From Pelagibacteraceae bacterium (GTDB lineage Bacteria; Pseudomonadota; Alphaproteobacteria; Pelagibacterales; Pelagibacteraceae), in NCBI GenBank assembly GCA_008638015.1, contig VTPD01000004.1:1-59539 (forward strand): a stretch of 59,539 nucleotides of DNA, written 5' to 3'. The stretch's first letter is position 1. Each line of letters opens with the position of its first letter. Below are positions 29,857 to 38,795 of this stretch, piece after piece. The notes beneath the pieces are model-generated. The model did no database searches and was not told where the DNA came from. It was given only the letters and a program-made list of their open reading frames with translations. A program made the translations under genes and the position numbers.

Positions 29857-30184
29857 AAGACTCCCCGCAGCCGCAACGCTCTGTTTCATTTGGATTGTTA
29901 AATACAAAAGAAGAAGAAAATTTTTCTTTTTTATAATCCATAGTTGTTCCCAATAAATACATTATTGCCTTTGGATCAATATATACCTCAACACCTTTAT
30001 CTTTAATCACTTCATCACCTACCTTTTTTTCTTTTAAATAATGCATCTCATAAGTCATACCGGCGCATCCTCCTGTAACAACTGAAACTCTCACTCCAGC
30101 AACATTAGATTCTTTTGCTTTACTTAAAATTTCCTTAATTCTTTCTGCGGCAGCATCTGTAATTGTAATAATTGCATTACTCAT
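29846..30184 (-). CDS. sufA: A-type iron-sulfur carrier protein (SufA/ErpA-like)
   Basis: A-type carriers take Fe-S clusters from the SufBCD scaffold to target proteins such as the complex I subunits in this window. At 112 aa it has the family length, and the three cluster ligands are present: C40 in GGCAG, and C104 and C106 in RCGCGESF. Sequence alone does not separate SufA from ErpA or IscA; its place as the last gene of the suf operon favours SufA. Confidence 0.9.
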   Translation of the reverse strand: MSNAIITITDAAAERIKEILSKAKESNVAGVRVSVVTGGCAGMTYEMHYLKEKKVGDEVIKDKGVEVYIDPKAIMYLLGTTMDYKKEKFSSSFVFNNPNETERCGCGESFKI

Positions 30185-30187
30185 AAA

Positions 30188-30499
30188 TTATAAATTCAAT
30201 TCTAATTTTGCCGATTCTGACATTTTTGTTTTATCCCAAGGTGGGTCCCAAACAATTTTAACTTCAACTTCTTCAATTTCAGGTATTTCTTCCACAGATC
30301 TTTTTACTTCCATTGGCAATGACTCTGCAACAGGACAGTGCGGACTAGTTAATGTCATATCCATTGAAACTTTTTTTTCATTAATTCTCACATCGTAAAT
30401 CAAACCCAATTCATAAATATCCACTGGTATTTCTGGATCGTAAACACTTTTTAGTTTTTCCACAATTTTATCCATTAACAAAGAATCTTCTGGTTTCAT
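30188..30499 (-). CDS. sufT: SUF-associated DUF59/MIP18 protein SufT
   Basis: This 103 aa DUF59 (MIP18) protein has the family core SVYDPEIPVDIYELGLIYDV and the DMTLTSPHCPVAESLP segment with its single conserved cysteine. SufT proteins help mature Fe-S proteins, apparently in cluster transfer or trafficking. It lies between sufU and sufA with gaps of three bases on each side, in the usual alphaproteobacterial suf order. Confidence 0.92.
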   Translation of the reverse strand: MKPEDSLLMDKIVEKLKSVYDPEIPVDIYELGLIYDVRINEKKVSMDMTLTSPHCPVAESLPMEVKRSVEEIPEIEEVEVKIVWDPPWDKTKMSESAKLELNL

Positions 30500-30502
30500 G
30501 AT

Positions 30503-30967
30503 TTATACTTTATCTATATTAATTTCTTTTTTATTTTCAAATAGTAATGAATTCAAGCCAAGCCAGGGTAATGTAGCACATTTAATGCGCATTGGAAAAT
30601 TACTAACACTAGAAAAAGAATTGATTTTTAAAGATTCTTCTTTGCTAATTTTGGGTAGTTTGGAAGTATCTATTTTATTAATTTTTTTTAGAAAAAAATC
30701 AATTAAGTGCTTTGTTTCGTTAATATTTTTTTTTATTACTAATTCAGTCATTATAGATGAAGCAGCCAAGCAAATAGCACAACCGTTACCTCGAAAAGAA
30801 ATATCTTTAATTATATCTCTTTCAAGTAATGCGAAAATTTCTATTTTGTCACCACATAATGGATTGTGAGCAACAATACTATCACAAGGTTTGTCTAAAC
30901 TTTTAAAATTTCTTGGATTTTTTCCATGATCTAGAATTAAATCTTGATATAAAGATTTTAATTCCAT
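30503..30967 (-). CDS. sufU: SUF system NifU-family protein SufU
   Basis: SufU is an IscU-fold protein that acts with SufS, either as a zinc-dependent sulfur acceptor or as a scaffold. The 154 aa protein begins MELKSLYQDLILDHGKNPRN, typical of SufU, and carries C38 in NPLCGDKI, C63 in GNGCAIC, and C130 in RIKCATLPW. A SufU-type insertion occupies the stretch before C130. It abuts sufS with no gap. The genome also keeps a separate SufE and an IscU-like paralogue (27187-27979). Confidence 0.92.
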   Translation of the reverse strand: MELKSLYQDLILDHGKNPRNFKSLDKPCDSIVAHNPLCGDKIEIFALLERDIIKDISFRGNGCAICLAASSIMTELVIKKNINETKHLIDFFLKKINKIDTSKLPKISKEESLKINSFSSVSNFPMRIKCATLPWLGLNSLLFENKKEINIDKV

Positions 30968-32185
30968 TTAATTCGAAAATATTTTTTGACATTTTTTTAT
31001 ACCATCAAAAAGACAGTCAATATCTTCTTCATTGTTATAAACGCCAAAAGAAACTCTAACAGAAGAATTAACATTCATTACTTCATGCAAAACTTGACAA
31101 CAATGATGTCCACCTCTGACCGCTATCCCCTCCTGATCTAAAATTGTAGATACGTCATGAGAATGAATTTTATCTATATTAAAGGAGAAAACACCGCCTT
31201 GATTCTTAGGAAGAGCAATAATCTTTACTGAATTATTCAATCTTAATTTATCAATTGCTATTTTTGTTAATTTTTCTTCATGTTTAAAAATTTCTTTTTT
31301 GCTTAAATTATTGATAAAATTTACTGATTCATTAAGTGCTATTATTTCAGCTGTAGGCATGGTTCCAGCTTCCATTTTCCAAACTCCCCTAGCATAAGCA
31401 ATGTCCTTTTTGCTAACATAATCAATCATTCCTCCACCGCCGATGAAAGGATCAAATGCTTCTAGCCATTTATACTTAATCGATAGTAAACCAACACCAG
31501 TTGGGCCATACATTTTGTGTCCTGAAAAAGCATAAAAATCACATTCTAGGTCGTTAATGCTAAATTCAAGATGTCCGGCTCCTTGCGTTCCATCTACACA
31601 GACAGGAATATTTTTATTTTTTGCTATTTCAATAATTTCCTTAAGTGGATTAATAGCTCCAGTAACATTCGACATATGTGTTACAGAAATAATTTTAGTT
31701 TTAGATGTGATTAATGATGGAAGTTTATCCAATTGTAAGTTTCCATCCTTGTCAATTGGAATGAATTTAATAACTGCACCTTTCTTTTTTCTTAAAAAAT
31801 GCCACGGAACATAGTTGGCATGATGCTCCATATCAGTTAAAATAATTTCATCTCCTTTATTGATAAATTTTTCTCCAAAACAGCTAGCAACTAAATTTAA
31901 AGACTCGGTTGCATTTTTAGTAAAAATTAGTTCATAATCTTTTCCAGATCCTATAAATTTTTTAATACTACTTCTTGTTTTTTCATAATCTTCTGATGCA
32001 TTGACAGCTAAAGTATAAATTCCCCTACCTACATTTGAAAATCGATTAGTATAAAAATCACTGATTGAATCAATTACGGTTTGTGGTTTTTGTGAAGAAT
32101 TTGCACTATCTAAATAGATTAATTTTTTTCCTTTGATTTTATTGTTAAAAATTGGAAATTGATCCTTAATATTTTTAGATATCAT
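30968..32185 (-). CDS. sufS: cysteine desulfurase SufS
   Basis: SufS is the PLP enzyme that mobilises sulfur from cysteine for cluster assembly. The 405 aa protein has the PLP lysine K224 in FSGHKMYGPTG, the TDMEHHANYVPW segment, and the catalytic cysteine near 362-363 in RGGHHCCQVLHE. It belongs to the group II desulfurases that need SufE or SufU as sulfur acceptor. It overlaps the end of sufD by eleven bases. Confidence 0.97.
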   Translation of the reverse strand: MISKNIKDQFPIFNNKIKGKKLIYLDSANSSQKPQTVIDSISDFYTNRFSNVGRGIYTLAVNASEDYEKTRSSIKKFIGSGKDYELIFTKNATESLNLVASCFGEKFINKGDEIILTDMEHHANYVPWHFLRKKKGAVIKFIPIDKDGNLQLDKLPSLITSKTKIISVTHMSNVTGAINPLKEIIEIAKNKNIPVCVDGTQGAGHLEFSINDLECDFYAFSGHKMYGPTGVGLLSIKYKWLEAFDPFIGGGGMIDYVSKKDIAYARGVWKMEAGTMPTAEIIALNESVNFINNLSKKEIFKHEEKLTKIAIDKLRLNNSVKIIALPKNQGGVFSFNIDKIHSHDVSTILDQEGIAVRGGHHCCQVLHEVMNVNSSVRVSFGVYNNEEDIDCLFDGIKKCQKIFSN

Positions 32186-33425
32186 TATTATAATGTCCTA
32201 ACTGTTGATAGAATTTTTTCTGAAAGTTGTTGTCAGTGATTTTATCAATTACCTCAGCTAAAAAACCTTTAATCATCATATCTTTAGCATCTTTTTCATC
32301 AATACCTCTAGAACGTAGATAAAATATGGATTCATTATCAATATTACCTGAAGAGGAACCGTGACTACATTTTACATCATCTGCATATATCTCCAATTCT
32401 GGTTTGGAAAAAAATTTTGCATTATCTGATAATAGTAGAGCTCGTGACAACTGATAACCGTCTGTTTTTTGTGCTTTAGAATCTACAAAAATTTTTCCCT
32501 GAAAACTTGAAATTGACTGGTCATATAAAGCTGTTTTTACAAATTGAGAGCTTTTAGTGTTTTCCTCATTGTGGTTCATTAATAGCTTAATTTCATGGTT
32601 ACATTTTTCATGTAGTAATTGGATTGCATTGACGGAAGCAAAACTGTTTTTTCCATTTAAATTGACAATTGTTTCATCTCTTCTTGAATTGATATTTTTA
32701 GAAAAATTAAACAATTCAAAATACGAGTCTTCATCTAAATTACATTTAAGAAAATTATAAATAGTAGAATTTTTATTTGAAATATTATTATCAAATTTTT
32801 TTAAAATTGAATTTTTAGATAAAAAAATTTCTGTATTGCTGGTTGTCAGATATTCACTATCATTTTCATAAATAGGTTTTTCGTAGATAGTTATAGAAGA
32901 ATTCTCATTAACTAAGATAAAATTTTTATAACCAAAATAATTTGAATTAAAATGATTAGAATAATAATAATAAATGACAACTGGCTTATTGATCTTGGCG
33001 TTTTTTTCTACTTCTATTAAATAACCATTTTCAGCAAAGGCATTATTTAAATTTAAGACTGGGTTCTCTCCTTCTTTTTTAATTGATTTTAAATAATTGC
33101 TATTTTTTTCAATTTTTAATCCTTCAATTAAAATACTTTTGCTAACCAAGTTACCGTCATAAAAAACAATACTATAATGGTCAAATGCTTCATTGTGTGA
33201 AACGGGTAAATCATTTGATAAAGATTTTGAAATATTAAAATTGTTAAATTTCTGAAGGTCTTTAGTTAATGGAGAGTACTTCCAATCTTCATTTTTAATA
33301 CCTGGATAACCATTTTCTAAAAAATGATTAATTGATCTTTTTCTAAACTCTAGATCTGTATCATTGCTTTGAAAACTTTTTATAAATGCATCAAAACAGT
33401 TTTTTATATTAGAATAATTTTCCAT
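32175..33425 (-). CDS. sufD: Fe-S cluster assembly protein SufD
   Basis: SufD forms the SufBC2D scaffold complex. The 416 aa protein has the parallel beta-helix core of the SufB/SufD family, and its C-terminal signature KCSHGSSSGNIDNESIFYLR (one histidine and one cysteine) is clear near residues 350-370. The N-terminal region contains YPGIKNEDWKYSPL, typical of SufD. It is three bases from sufC and overlaps sufS. Confidence 0.94.
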   Translation of the reverse strand: MENYSNIKNCFDAFIKSFQSNDTDLEFRKRSINHFLENGYPGIKNEDWKYSPLTKDLQKFNNFNISKSLSNDLPVSHNEAFDHYSIVFYDGNLVSKSILIEGLKIEKNSNYLKSIKKEGENPVLNLNNAFAENGYLIEVEKNAKINKPVVIYYYYSNHFNSNYFGYKNFILVNENSSITIYEKPIYENDSEYLTTSNTEIFLSKNSILKKFDNNISNKNSTIYNFLKCNLDEDSYFELFNFSKNINSRRDETIVNLNGKNSFASVNAIQLLHEKCNHEIKLLMNHNEENTKSSQFVKTALYDQSISSFQGKIFVDSKAQKTDGYQLSRALLLSDNAKFFSKPELEIYADDVKCSHGSSSGNIDNESIFYLRSRGIDEKDAKDMMIKGFLAEVIDKITDNNFQKKFYQQLGHYNNDI

Positions 33426-33428
33426 TTA

Positions 33429-34163
33429 TCAAATAAATTTTGCATATCCCTCATTTTCTAACTCTAAAGCCAATTTCCAATCCCCCGTTTTAACAATTTG
33501 TCCGTCCGACAAAATATGTACAAAATCAGGTTTTATATAATTTAATAGTCTTTGGTAATGAGTGATAATTAAAAAAGATCTATCTGGATCTCTTAAGGCG
33601 TTCACACCATTAGAAACAATTTTTAATGCATCGATATCTAAACCTGAATCAGTTTCATCCATAATAACAAAACTTGGTTCCAGCAGTGCCATTTGTAAAA
33701 TCTCATTTCTTTTTTTTTCACCACCTGAAAATCCTACATTTAAAGGCCTAGATAACATTTCTTGTTCAATCTTAAGTTCTTGAGATTTTTCTTTTACTAA
33801 TTTTAAAAATTCGATTGCATTAATTTCTTTTTCGCCTTTAGATTTTTTGATTGAGTTAATAGAAGTTCTTAAAAAATTATTAGTAAAAACACCTGGTATT
33901 TCTATGGGGTATTGAAAAGCTAAAAAAACTCCTTCTCTGGCTCTTTCCTCGGTATTTAACTCAAGTAAATTTTTTTTATTAAAACTAACTTCACCAGTAA
34001 CATTGTATCCTTCTTTGCCAGACAAAACGTAAGATAAGGTACTTTTTCCTGATCCATTGGGGCCCATAATTGCATGAACCTCTCCCTTTCCAATAGTTAA
34101 ATTAAGACCTTTTAAAATCTCTTTATTATCAACGCTTGCTTTTAAATTTTTAATATTAATCAT
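33429..34163 (-). CDS. sufC: Fe-S cluster assembly ATPase SufC
   Basis: SufC is the ABC ATPase of the SufBCD scaffold. The ATG at 34161-34163 is preferred to a TTG one codon earlier, because it shares one base with the sufB stop (TGATG). Walker A is GPNGSGKST at 34-42, the signature FSGGEKKRNE is near 145-154, and Walker B FVIMDETDSGLDID follows, with the DSGLD variant typical of SufC. Confidence 0.97.
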   Translation of the reverse strand: MINIKNLKASVDNKEILKGLNLTIGKGEVHAIMGPNGSGKSTLSYVLSGKEGYNVTGEVSFNKKNLLELNTEERAREGVFLAFQYPIEIPGVFTNNFLRTSINSIKKSKGEKEINAIEFLKLVKEKSQELKIEQEMLSRPLNVGFSGGEKKRNEILQMALLEPSFVIMDETDSGLDIDALKIVSNGVNALRDPDRSFLIITHYQRLLNYIKPDFVHILSDGQIVKTGDWKLALELENEGYAKFI

Positions 34164-35614
34164 CAACCAACACTGCCTTCTAAGCTAATTCCAACTAACT
34201 TTTGAGCCTCTACAGCAAATTCCATTGGTAACTGCTGCAAAACTTCTTTGCAGAAACCATTTACAATTAAGCTCACTGCTTCTTCTTGATTAAGACCACG
34301 TTGTCTGCAATAAAATAATTGGTCGTCGCTTATTTTTGAAGTAGTTGCCTCATGCTCAACTTCAGATGAGGAATTTTTATTTTCTATGTATGGAACAGTG
34401 TGTGCTCCACACTTGTTACCAACTAATAATGAGTCACATTGAGTAAAGTTTTTTGCTCCTGTTGCTTTAGGGTGGATACTTACTAGGCCTCGGTAAGTAT
34501 TGTCAGCATGACCTGCTGATATTCCTTTTGAGATAATTTTACTTTTTGTATTTTTTCCTAAATGTATCATTTTAGTGCCAGTATCAGCTTTTTGATAATT
34601 GTTCGTAATTGCAACTGAATAAAATTCTCCTTGAGAGTTATCACCCTGAAGAATACAGCTAGGATATTTCCACGTTATTGCGGAACCAGTCTCGACTTGC
34701 GTCCATGAAATTTTTGAATTTCTTCCTCTGCAAGCTCCCCTTTTAGTTACAAAATTATAAATTCCTCCATTTCCATTTTTATCGCCTGGATACCAATTTT
34801 GAACTGTTGAATATTTAATTTCTGCATCGTCTAAAGCAATCAGCTCTACATTTGCAGCATGTAATTGATTTTCATCTCGCATTGGAGCTGTACAACCCTC
34901 TAAATAACTTACGTAACTTCCTTTATCTGCAATTATTAACGTTCTTTCAAACTGTCCTGTATTTTCTGCATTAATTCTAAAGTACGTTGAAAGTTCCATT
35001 GGACATCTTACTCCTGGTGGAATGTATACGAAGGATCCATCGGTAAAAACTGCAGAGTTTAATGTCGCAAAAAAATGATCTGACATAGGTATTACAGAAC
35101 CTAAATATTTTTGGACAAGCTCAGGATGATTTCTAGTTGCCTCAGAAATAGAACAAAAAATTACTCCAATGTCTTTTAATTTTTCTTTAAAAGTTGTTGC
35201 AACTGATACAGAGTCAAAAACAGCATCAACCGCAACTCCAGCCAATCTTTTTTGCTCCAAAAGAGGGATGCCGAGTTTTTCATAGGTTTTTCTAATTTCA
35301 GGATCAATATCATCTAAAGATTTTGGTTGATCCTTCATGCTTTTCGGAGCTGAATAGTAATAAAGATCTTGATAATTAATTTTTGGATATTTTGGTTTTT
35401 GCCAATTTGGTTCTTTCATGCTTTGTAATCTAGAATAGGCTTTGAGACGCCAGTCTAGCATCCACTTTGGTTCTTTTTTTTGATCAGATATGAATTTAAT
35501 CGTATCTTCGTTTAAACCTTTAGGAACATCAATGGTCTCAATATCAGTTACAAAACCATGACTGTACTCAGAGTTTTGATTATAATTTGTTATTATTTCC
35601 TGGCTATCGCTCAT
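34163..35614 (-). CDS. sufB: Fe-S cluster assembly protein SufB
   Basis: SufB is the main scaffold on which nascent [4Fe-4S] clusters form. It is 483 aa. Typical stretches are [20 protein letters not shown], near residues 234-253, and [20 protein letters not shown] near the C-terminus. As the first gene of the operon it is probably led by the promoter in the 118-base divergent region to 35732. No separate IscR/RirA-type regulator gene is visible beside it. Confidence 0.97.
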   Translation of the reverse strand: MSDSQEIITNYNQNSEYSHGFVTDIETIDVPKGLNEDTIKFISDQKKEPKWMLDWRLKAYSRLQSMKEPNWQKPKYPKINYQDLYYYSAPKSMKDQPKSLDDIDPEIRKTYEKLGIPLLEQKRLAGVAVDAVFDSVSVATTFKEKLKDIGVIFCSISEATRNHPELVQKYLGSVIPMSDHFFATLNSAVFTDGSFVYIPPGVRCPMELSTYFRINAENTGQFERTLIIADKGSYVSYLEGCTAPMRDENQLHAANVELIALDDAEIKYSTVQNWYPGDKNGNGGIYNFVTKRGACRGRNSKISWTQVETGSAITWKYPSCILQGDNSQGEFYSVAITNNYQKADTGTKMIHLGKNTKSKIISKGISAGHADNTYRGLVSIHPKATGAKNFTQCDSLLVGNKCGAHTVPYIENKNSSSEVEHEATTSKISDDQLFYCRQRGLNQEEAVSLIVNGFCKEVLQQLPMEFAVEAQKLVGISLEGSVG

Positions 35615-35684
35615 AATGATGTCATTATTTAAAGGCTTTAATAATTAAAAATACAATAAAATGTAAATTATTTTACCTTATTAT

Positions 35685-35713
35685 TATTTAGTTATGATAT
35701 AAGCCATTTTCAA
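35685..35713 (-). promoter_or_regulatory. candidate promoter of the suf operon
   Basis: On the minus strand a TTGAAA -35-like box (35708-35713) is 17 bases from a TAAATA -10-like box (35685-35690), about 70 bases before sufB. The -10 match is weak, and other AT-rich boxes nearby could serve. No convincing iron-regulator or IscR operator could be identified by eye in this 118-base region. Confidence 0.3.
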
Positions 35714-35732
35714 AATAATTCAATTAACCTTT

Positions 35733-36389
35733 ATGAAGCACAACAACGCAGAAATTTTTATTAACGGTCCTGATGGAAAACTTGAAGCTAAATATATTCA
35801 AAGTAAAAAAGATAATGCTCCAGTAGTGCTTATTCTTCATCCTCATCCTGAATATGGTGGCACTATGAACAACAGGGTAGTTTACAATGCTTACCATACT
35901 TTTTTACAAAATGAATTTTCTGTTTGCAGATTCAACTTCAGAGGGGTTGGGAAAAGTGAGGGAAAATTTGATAACGGTCTAGGAGAGCTATCCGACGCAG
36001 CAGCCGCATTAGATTTTATTCAAAGAAACAATCCAAATTCTAATGAAAGTTGGGTAGTTGGTTTTTCATTTGGTGCTTTGATATGTATGCAGTTATTAAT
36101 GAGAAGACCAGAAATTTTTAGATTTGTGTCAATTTCTCCCCAACCAAATATTTTTGATTTTAATTTTTTAGCACCCTGTCCTACTTCAGGTCTTGTAATT
36201 CATGGAAATCAAGATCAATTAGTTACTGAAGATTCTATCAAAGGATTAAAAAATAAACTTACAAGTCAAAAAAATATTACAGTGGACTTTCAAGAAATAA
36301 AAAATGCAAATCACTTTTTTTTGAATAAAGATAAAGAGTTTATCAAAATACTAGATAATTATATTAAAAAAGAATCTCGATTATTTTAG
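35733..36389 (+). CDS. alpha/beta hydrolase
   Basis: This 218 aa alpha/beta hydrolase has the nucleophile elbow GFSFG at 110-114 with S112, an early HPHPEYGGTMNN segment typical of the CocE/PHB-depolymerase-like small hydrolases, a FRGVGKSEG block at 70-77, and later candidate acid and histidine residues in HGNQDQLV and NANHFF. It is probably cytoplasmic, as no signal peptide is present. Substrate is unknown. It is divergent from sufB and converges on anmK with a two-base gap. Confidence 0.85.
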   Translation: MKHNNAEIFINGPDGKLEAKYIQSKKDNAPVVLILHPHPEYGGTMNNRVVYNAYHTFLQNEFSVCRFNFRGVGKSEGKFDNGLGELSDAAAALDFIQRNNPNSNESWVVGFSFGALICMQLLMRRPEIFRFVSISPQPNIFDFNFLAPCPTSGLVIHGNQDQLVTEDSIKGLKNKLTSQKNITVDFQEIKNANHFFLNKDKEFIKILDNYIKKESRLF

Positions 36390-36391
36390 TC

Positions 36392-37495
36392 TTAATAAAT
36401 AATACCACCCGATATTTTTTTCTTTACACCGGTTGTGGAAGGGAAAGTAATAGGTAAGTTTTTAACACACCTAGTAGCCAAGTAAGCAAAAGCCTGCGAT
36501 TCTATAAAATCACCATTAATATTTTTTGCATCAATTAAATTAATTTTTTGTACACAATTCTCCTGTATTGATTTAATAATAGATAAATTTTTTCTACCAC
36601 CACCAGCAATGTAAACATCGGCAACTTTATTTTTATAATTTAATTCATTAATAGCATTGGCAATAATTTTTCCCGTAAGAAAAGCTAGGGTGGCAGCCCC
36701 ATCAAATAAATCAAGACCTCTAAATTCAGACAAAGAAAAGTCCGATGTATCAAAAGAAATTTTCTTTTTTTTTAAATAATCCAATTTATCAATAAAGGAA
36801 TTGACCATTGAAATATTAACTTTTCCTTTTTTTGAAATAGAGCCATTTAAATCATTTTTGCTATATCTATCAAAATAATCAATCCAAGAATCCAAAAGAC
36901 AATTACCTGGACCAATATCAAAGGCATGAATTTTTTTATTAAATATATAGGTTAAATTTGAAATACCACCAATGTTAATAAAAAAAAATGGCTTATCACT
37001 TTTAAATTTTTTGCATAGAGCCTGATGATATACTGGCGTTAAAGGAGCGCCCTCGCCTCCATTAAGCAAATCATTATCTCTAAAATTGAAGACGACTTTG
37101 CAATTAAATTTTTTTTTAATTAACTGAGGTTCGCCTAGTTGCAATGTAAATTTTTTTTCTGGCTTGTGTAAAACAGTTATTCCATGAAATCCAATAACAT
37201 CAATTTTTTTTTTAAAAGTTAATAAAATTTTTTTAACGGCGCTAATATGGTACGCTGTACATTCATGGCTTAATTCTTTGAATTCCTTACTGCTCTTGAC
37301 GTTTTTTTTATTATTCAAAAAATTTATTTTTTCTTTAAATTTTTTTAATTTAATTTGAAAATTTTTATTAAAAGGAAAATAAAATTCTTGATATATTTTA
37401 TAAACATTCACCCCATCCGTACTAATAATAGAAACGTCAATTCCATCAAATGACGTTCCGCTCATCAGGCCAATTGCATTAAATTTAATAGACAT
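36392..37495 (-). CDS. anmK: anhydro-N-acetylmuramic acid kinase
   Basis: AnmK phosphorylates 1,6-anhydro-N-acetylmuramic acid released from cell-wall turnover. The 367 aa protein begins with the family signature GLMSGTSFDGIDVSI at 9-23 and also has FNFRDNDLLNGGEGAPLTPV-like and FFINIGGISNLTYI blocks, and GPGNCLLDSWI. Placement beside tyrS is common in alphaproteobacteria. It is divergent from tyrS with a 61-base gap. Confidence 0.93.
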   Translation of the reverse strand: MSIKFNAIGLMSGTSFDGIDVSIISTDGVNVYKIYQEFYFPFNKNFQIKLKKFKEKINFLNNKKNVKSSKEFKELSHECTAYHISAVKKILLTFKKKIDVIGFHGITVLHKPEKKFTLQLGEPQLIKKKFNCKVVFNFRDNDLLNGGEGAPLTPVYHQALCKKFKSDKPFFFINIGGISNLTYIFNKKIHAFDIGPGNCLLDSWIDYFDRYSKNDLNGSISKKGKVNISMVNSFIDKLDYLKKKKISFDTSDFSLSEFRGLDLFDGAATLAFLTGKIIANAINELNYKNKVADVYIAGGGRKNLSIIKSIQENCVQKINLIDAKNINGDFIESQAFAYLATRCVKNLPITFPSTTGVKKKISGGIIY

Positions 37496-37556
37496 ATTTG
37501 ATATTTTACAATTGTTTAATAATGTATATTAATTTATTTATTATCTGCATTTCAAA

Positions 37557-38795
37557 ATGAATACTAATATTTTAACAGAATTTAAAAACCGCGGTTATTT
37601 TTTTCAATGTACAAATGAAAAATACTTAGAAAAATTACTTTCAAGTAAAAAAATAGCTTTTTATATTGGCTTTGATTGCACAGCGCCTAGTTTGCACGTT
37701 GGTAGCTTAATTCAAATAATGTGTTTACGCCTATTTCAGAAACATGGCCACACACCTATTGTTTTGCTTGGTGGTGGTACAACTTTAGTTGGCGATCCAT
37801 CTGGTAAAGAAGAGTCTAGAAAAATTTTATCAGAAAAAGAGATTAATAATAATATAAAATCTATTAAAAAAGTATTTTCAAAATTTCTTGATCATAAAGG
37901 AAAGAATAAGGTTGTTTATGTTAATAATAAGAAATGGCTTTCGCAATTAAATTATATTAATTTTTTACGTGATTACGGAAAACATTTTACTATTAATAAA
38001 ATGTTATCATTTGACAGTGTTAAATTGAGATTAGATAGAGAGCAATCTCTAAGTTTTTTAGAATTTAATTATATGATTCTTCAAGCTTATGATTATTTAC
38101 ATTTATTCAAAAAAAATAATTGCTGTTTGCAAATTGGAGGTTCCGATCAGTGGGGAAATATAGTTAATGGTGTTGAGTTGGTTAGGCGCGAGGTTCAAGA
38201 AGAAGCTATAGGCTTAACAACTCCTCTAATTACCACATCTCAAGGTACTAAAATGGGCAAAACAGAAAAGGGAGCGGTATGGCTTGATGAAAAAAAATTA
38301 AGTAGTTTTGATTATTGGCAGTTTTGGCGAAATACTGATGATAGAGATGTAATCAGATATTTGCAATTATTTACCGAATTAAGTGAGAAAGAAATTGAAT
38401 CTTATAAAAATTTAAGTGGAGATGAAATAAACAAGGCAAAAATTAAATTAGCTAATGAAGCCACCAAGCTTCTACATGGAGCAACAGCTGCTATAAAAGC
38501 AGAAGCAACATCTCATCAGACATTTGTGAACAAATCAACTGGCGGTGAACTTCCAACTAAAAAAGTAAGCAAAACTGAAATTGAAGATGGATTGAATTTT
38601 AAACAGATTTTATTGGAAATTAATTTTGCCTCTTCAGGAGGCGATTTTAAAAGAAATCTAAGCAATAACGCTTATAGAATAAATAACATCATAGAAAATA
38701 ATGAAAATAAAATCATTAATTCACATGATATTATTAATAATGAAATCAAAATTTCATTTGGGAAAAAAAAACATTTTGTCTTAAAAATTAATTAG
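37557..38795 (+). CDS. tyrS: tyrosyl-tRNA synthetase
   Basis: TyrS charges tRNA-Tyr. The 412 aa class I synthetase has the HIGH-type motif HVGS at 47-50 in FDCTAPSLHVGSL, the IGGSDQWGNI segment, and the KMSKS-type motif KMGKT at 232-236. The C-terminal region ends in a small S4-like fold. The stop codon overlaps the end of the AsmA-like gene by eight bases in convergent orientation. Confidence 0.97.
   Translation: MNTNILTEFKNRGYFFQCTNEKYLEKLLSSKKIAFYIGFDCTAPSLHVGSLIQIMCLRLFQKHGHTPIVLLGGGTTLVGDPSGKEESRKILSEKEINNNIKSIKKVFSKFLDHKGKNKVVYVNNKKWLSQLNYINFLRDYGKHFTINKMLSFDSVKLRLDREQSLSFLEFNYMILQAYDYLHLFKKNNCCLQIGGSDQWGNIVNGVELVRREVQEEAIGLTTPLITTSQGTKMGKTEKGAVWLDEKKLSSFDYWQFWRNTDDRDVIRYLQLFTELSEKEIESYKNLSGDEINKAKIKLANEATKLLHGATAAIKAEATSHQTFVNKSTGGELPTKKVSKTEIEDGLNFKQILLEINFASSGGDFKRNLSNNAYRINNIIENNENKIINSHDIINNEIKISFGKKKHFVLKIN

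Noticed and set aside
35615-35732. An iron-regulator or IscR operator in front of sufB, suggested by a near-palindrome around TTATGATATAA.
   Set aside because: The match to known operators is too weak in such AT-rich DNA.
38250-38264. KMGKT instead of KMSKS in TyrS.
   Set aside because: Tyrosyl-tRNA synthetases commonly have K-x-GKT here, so this is normal.
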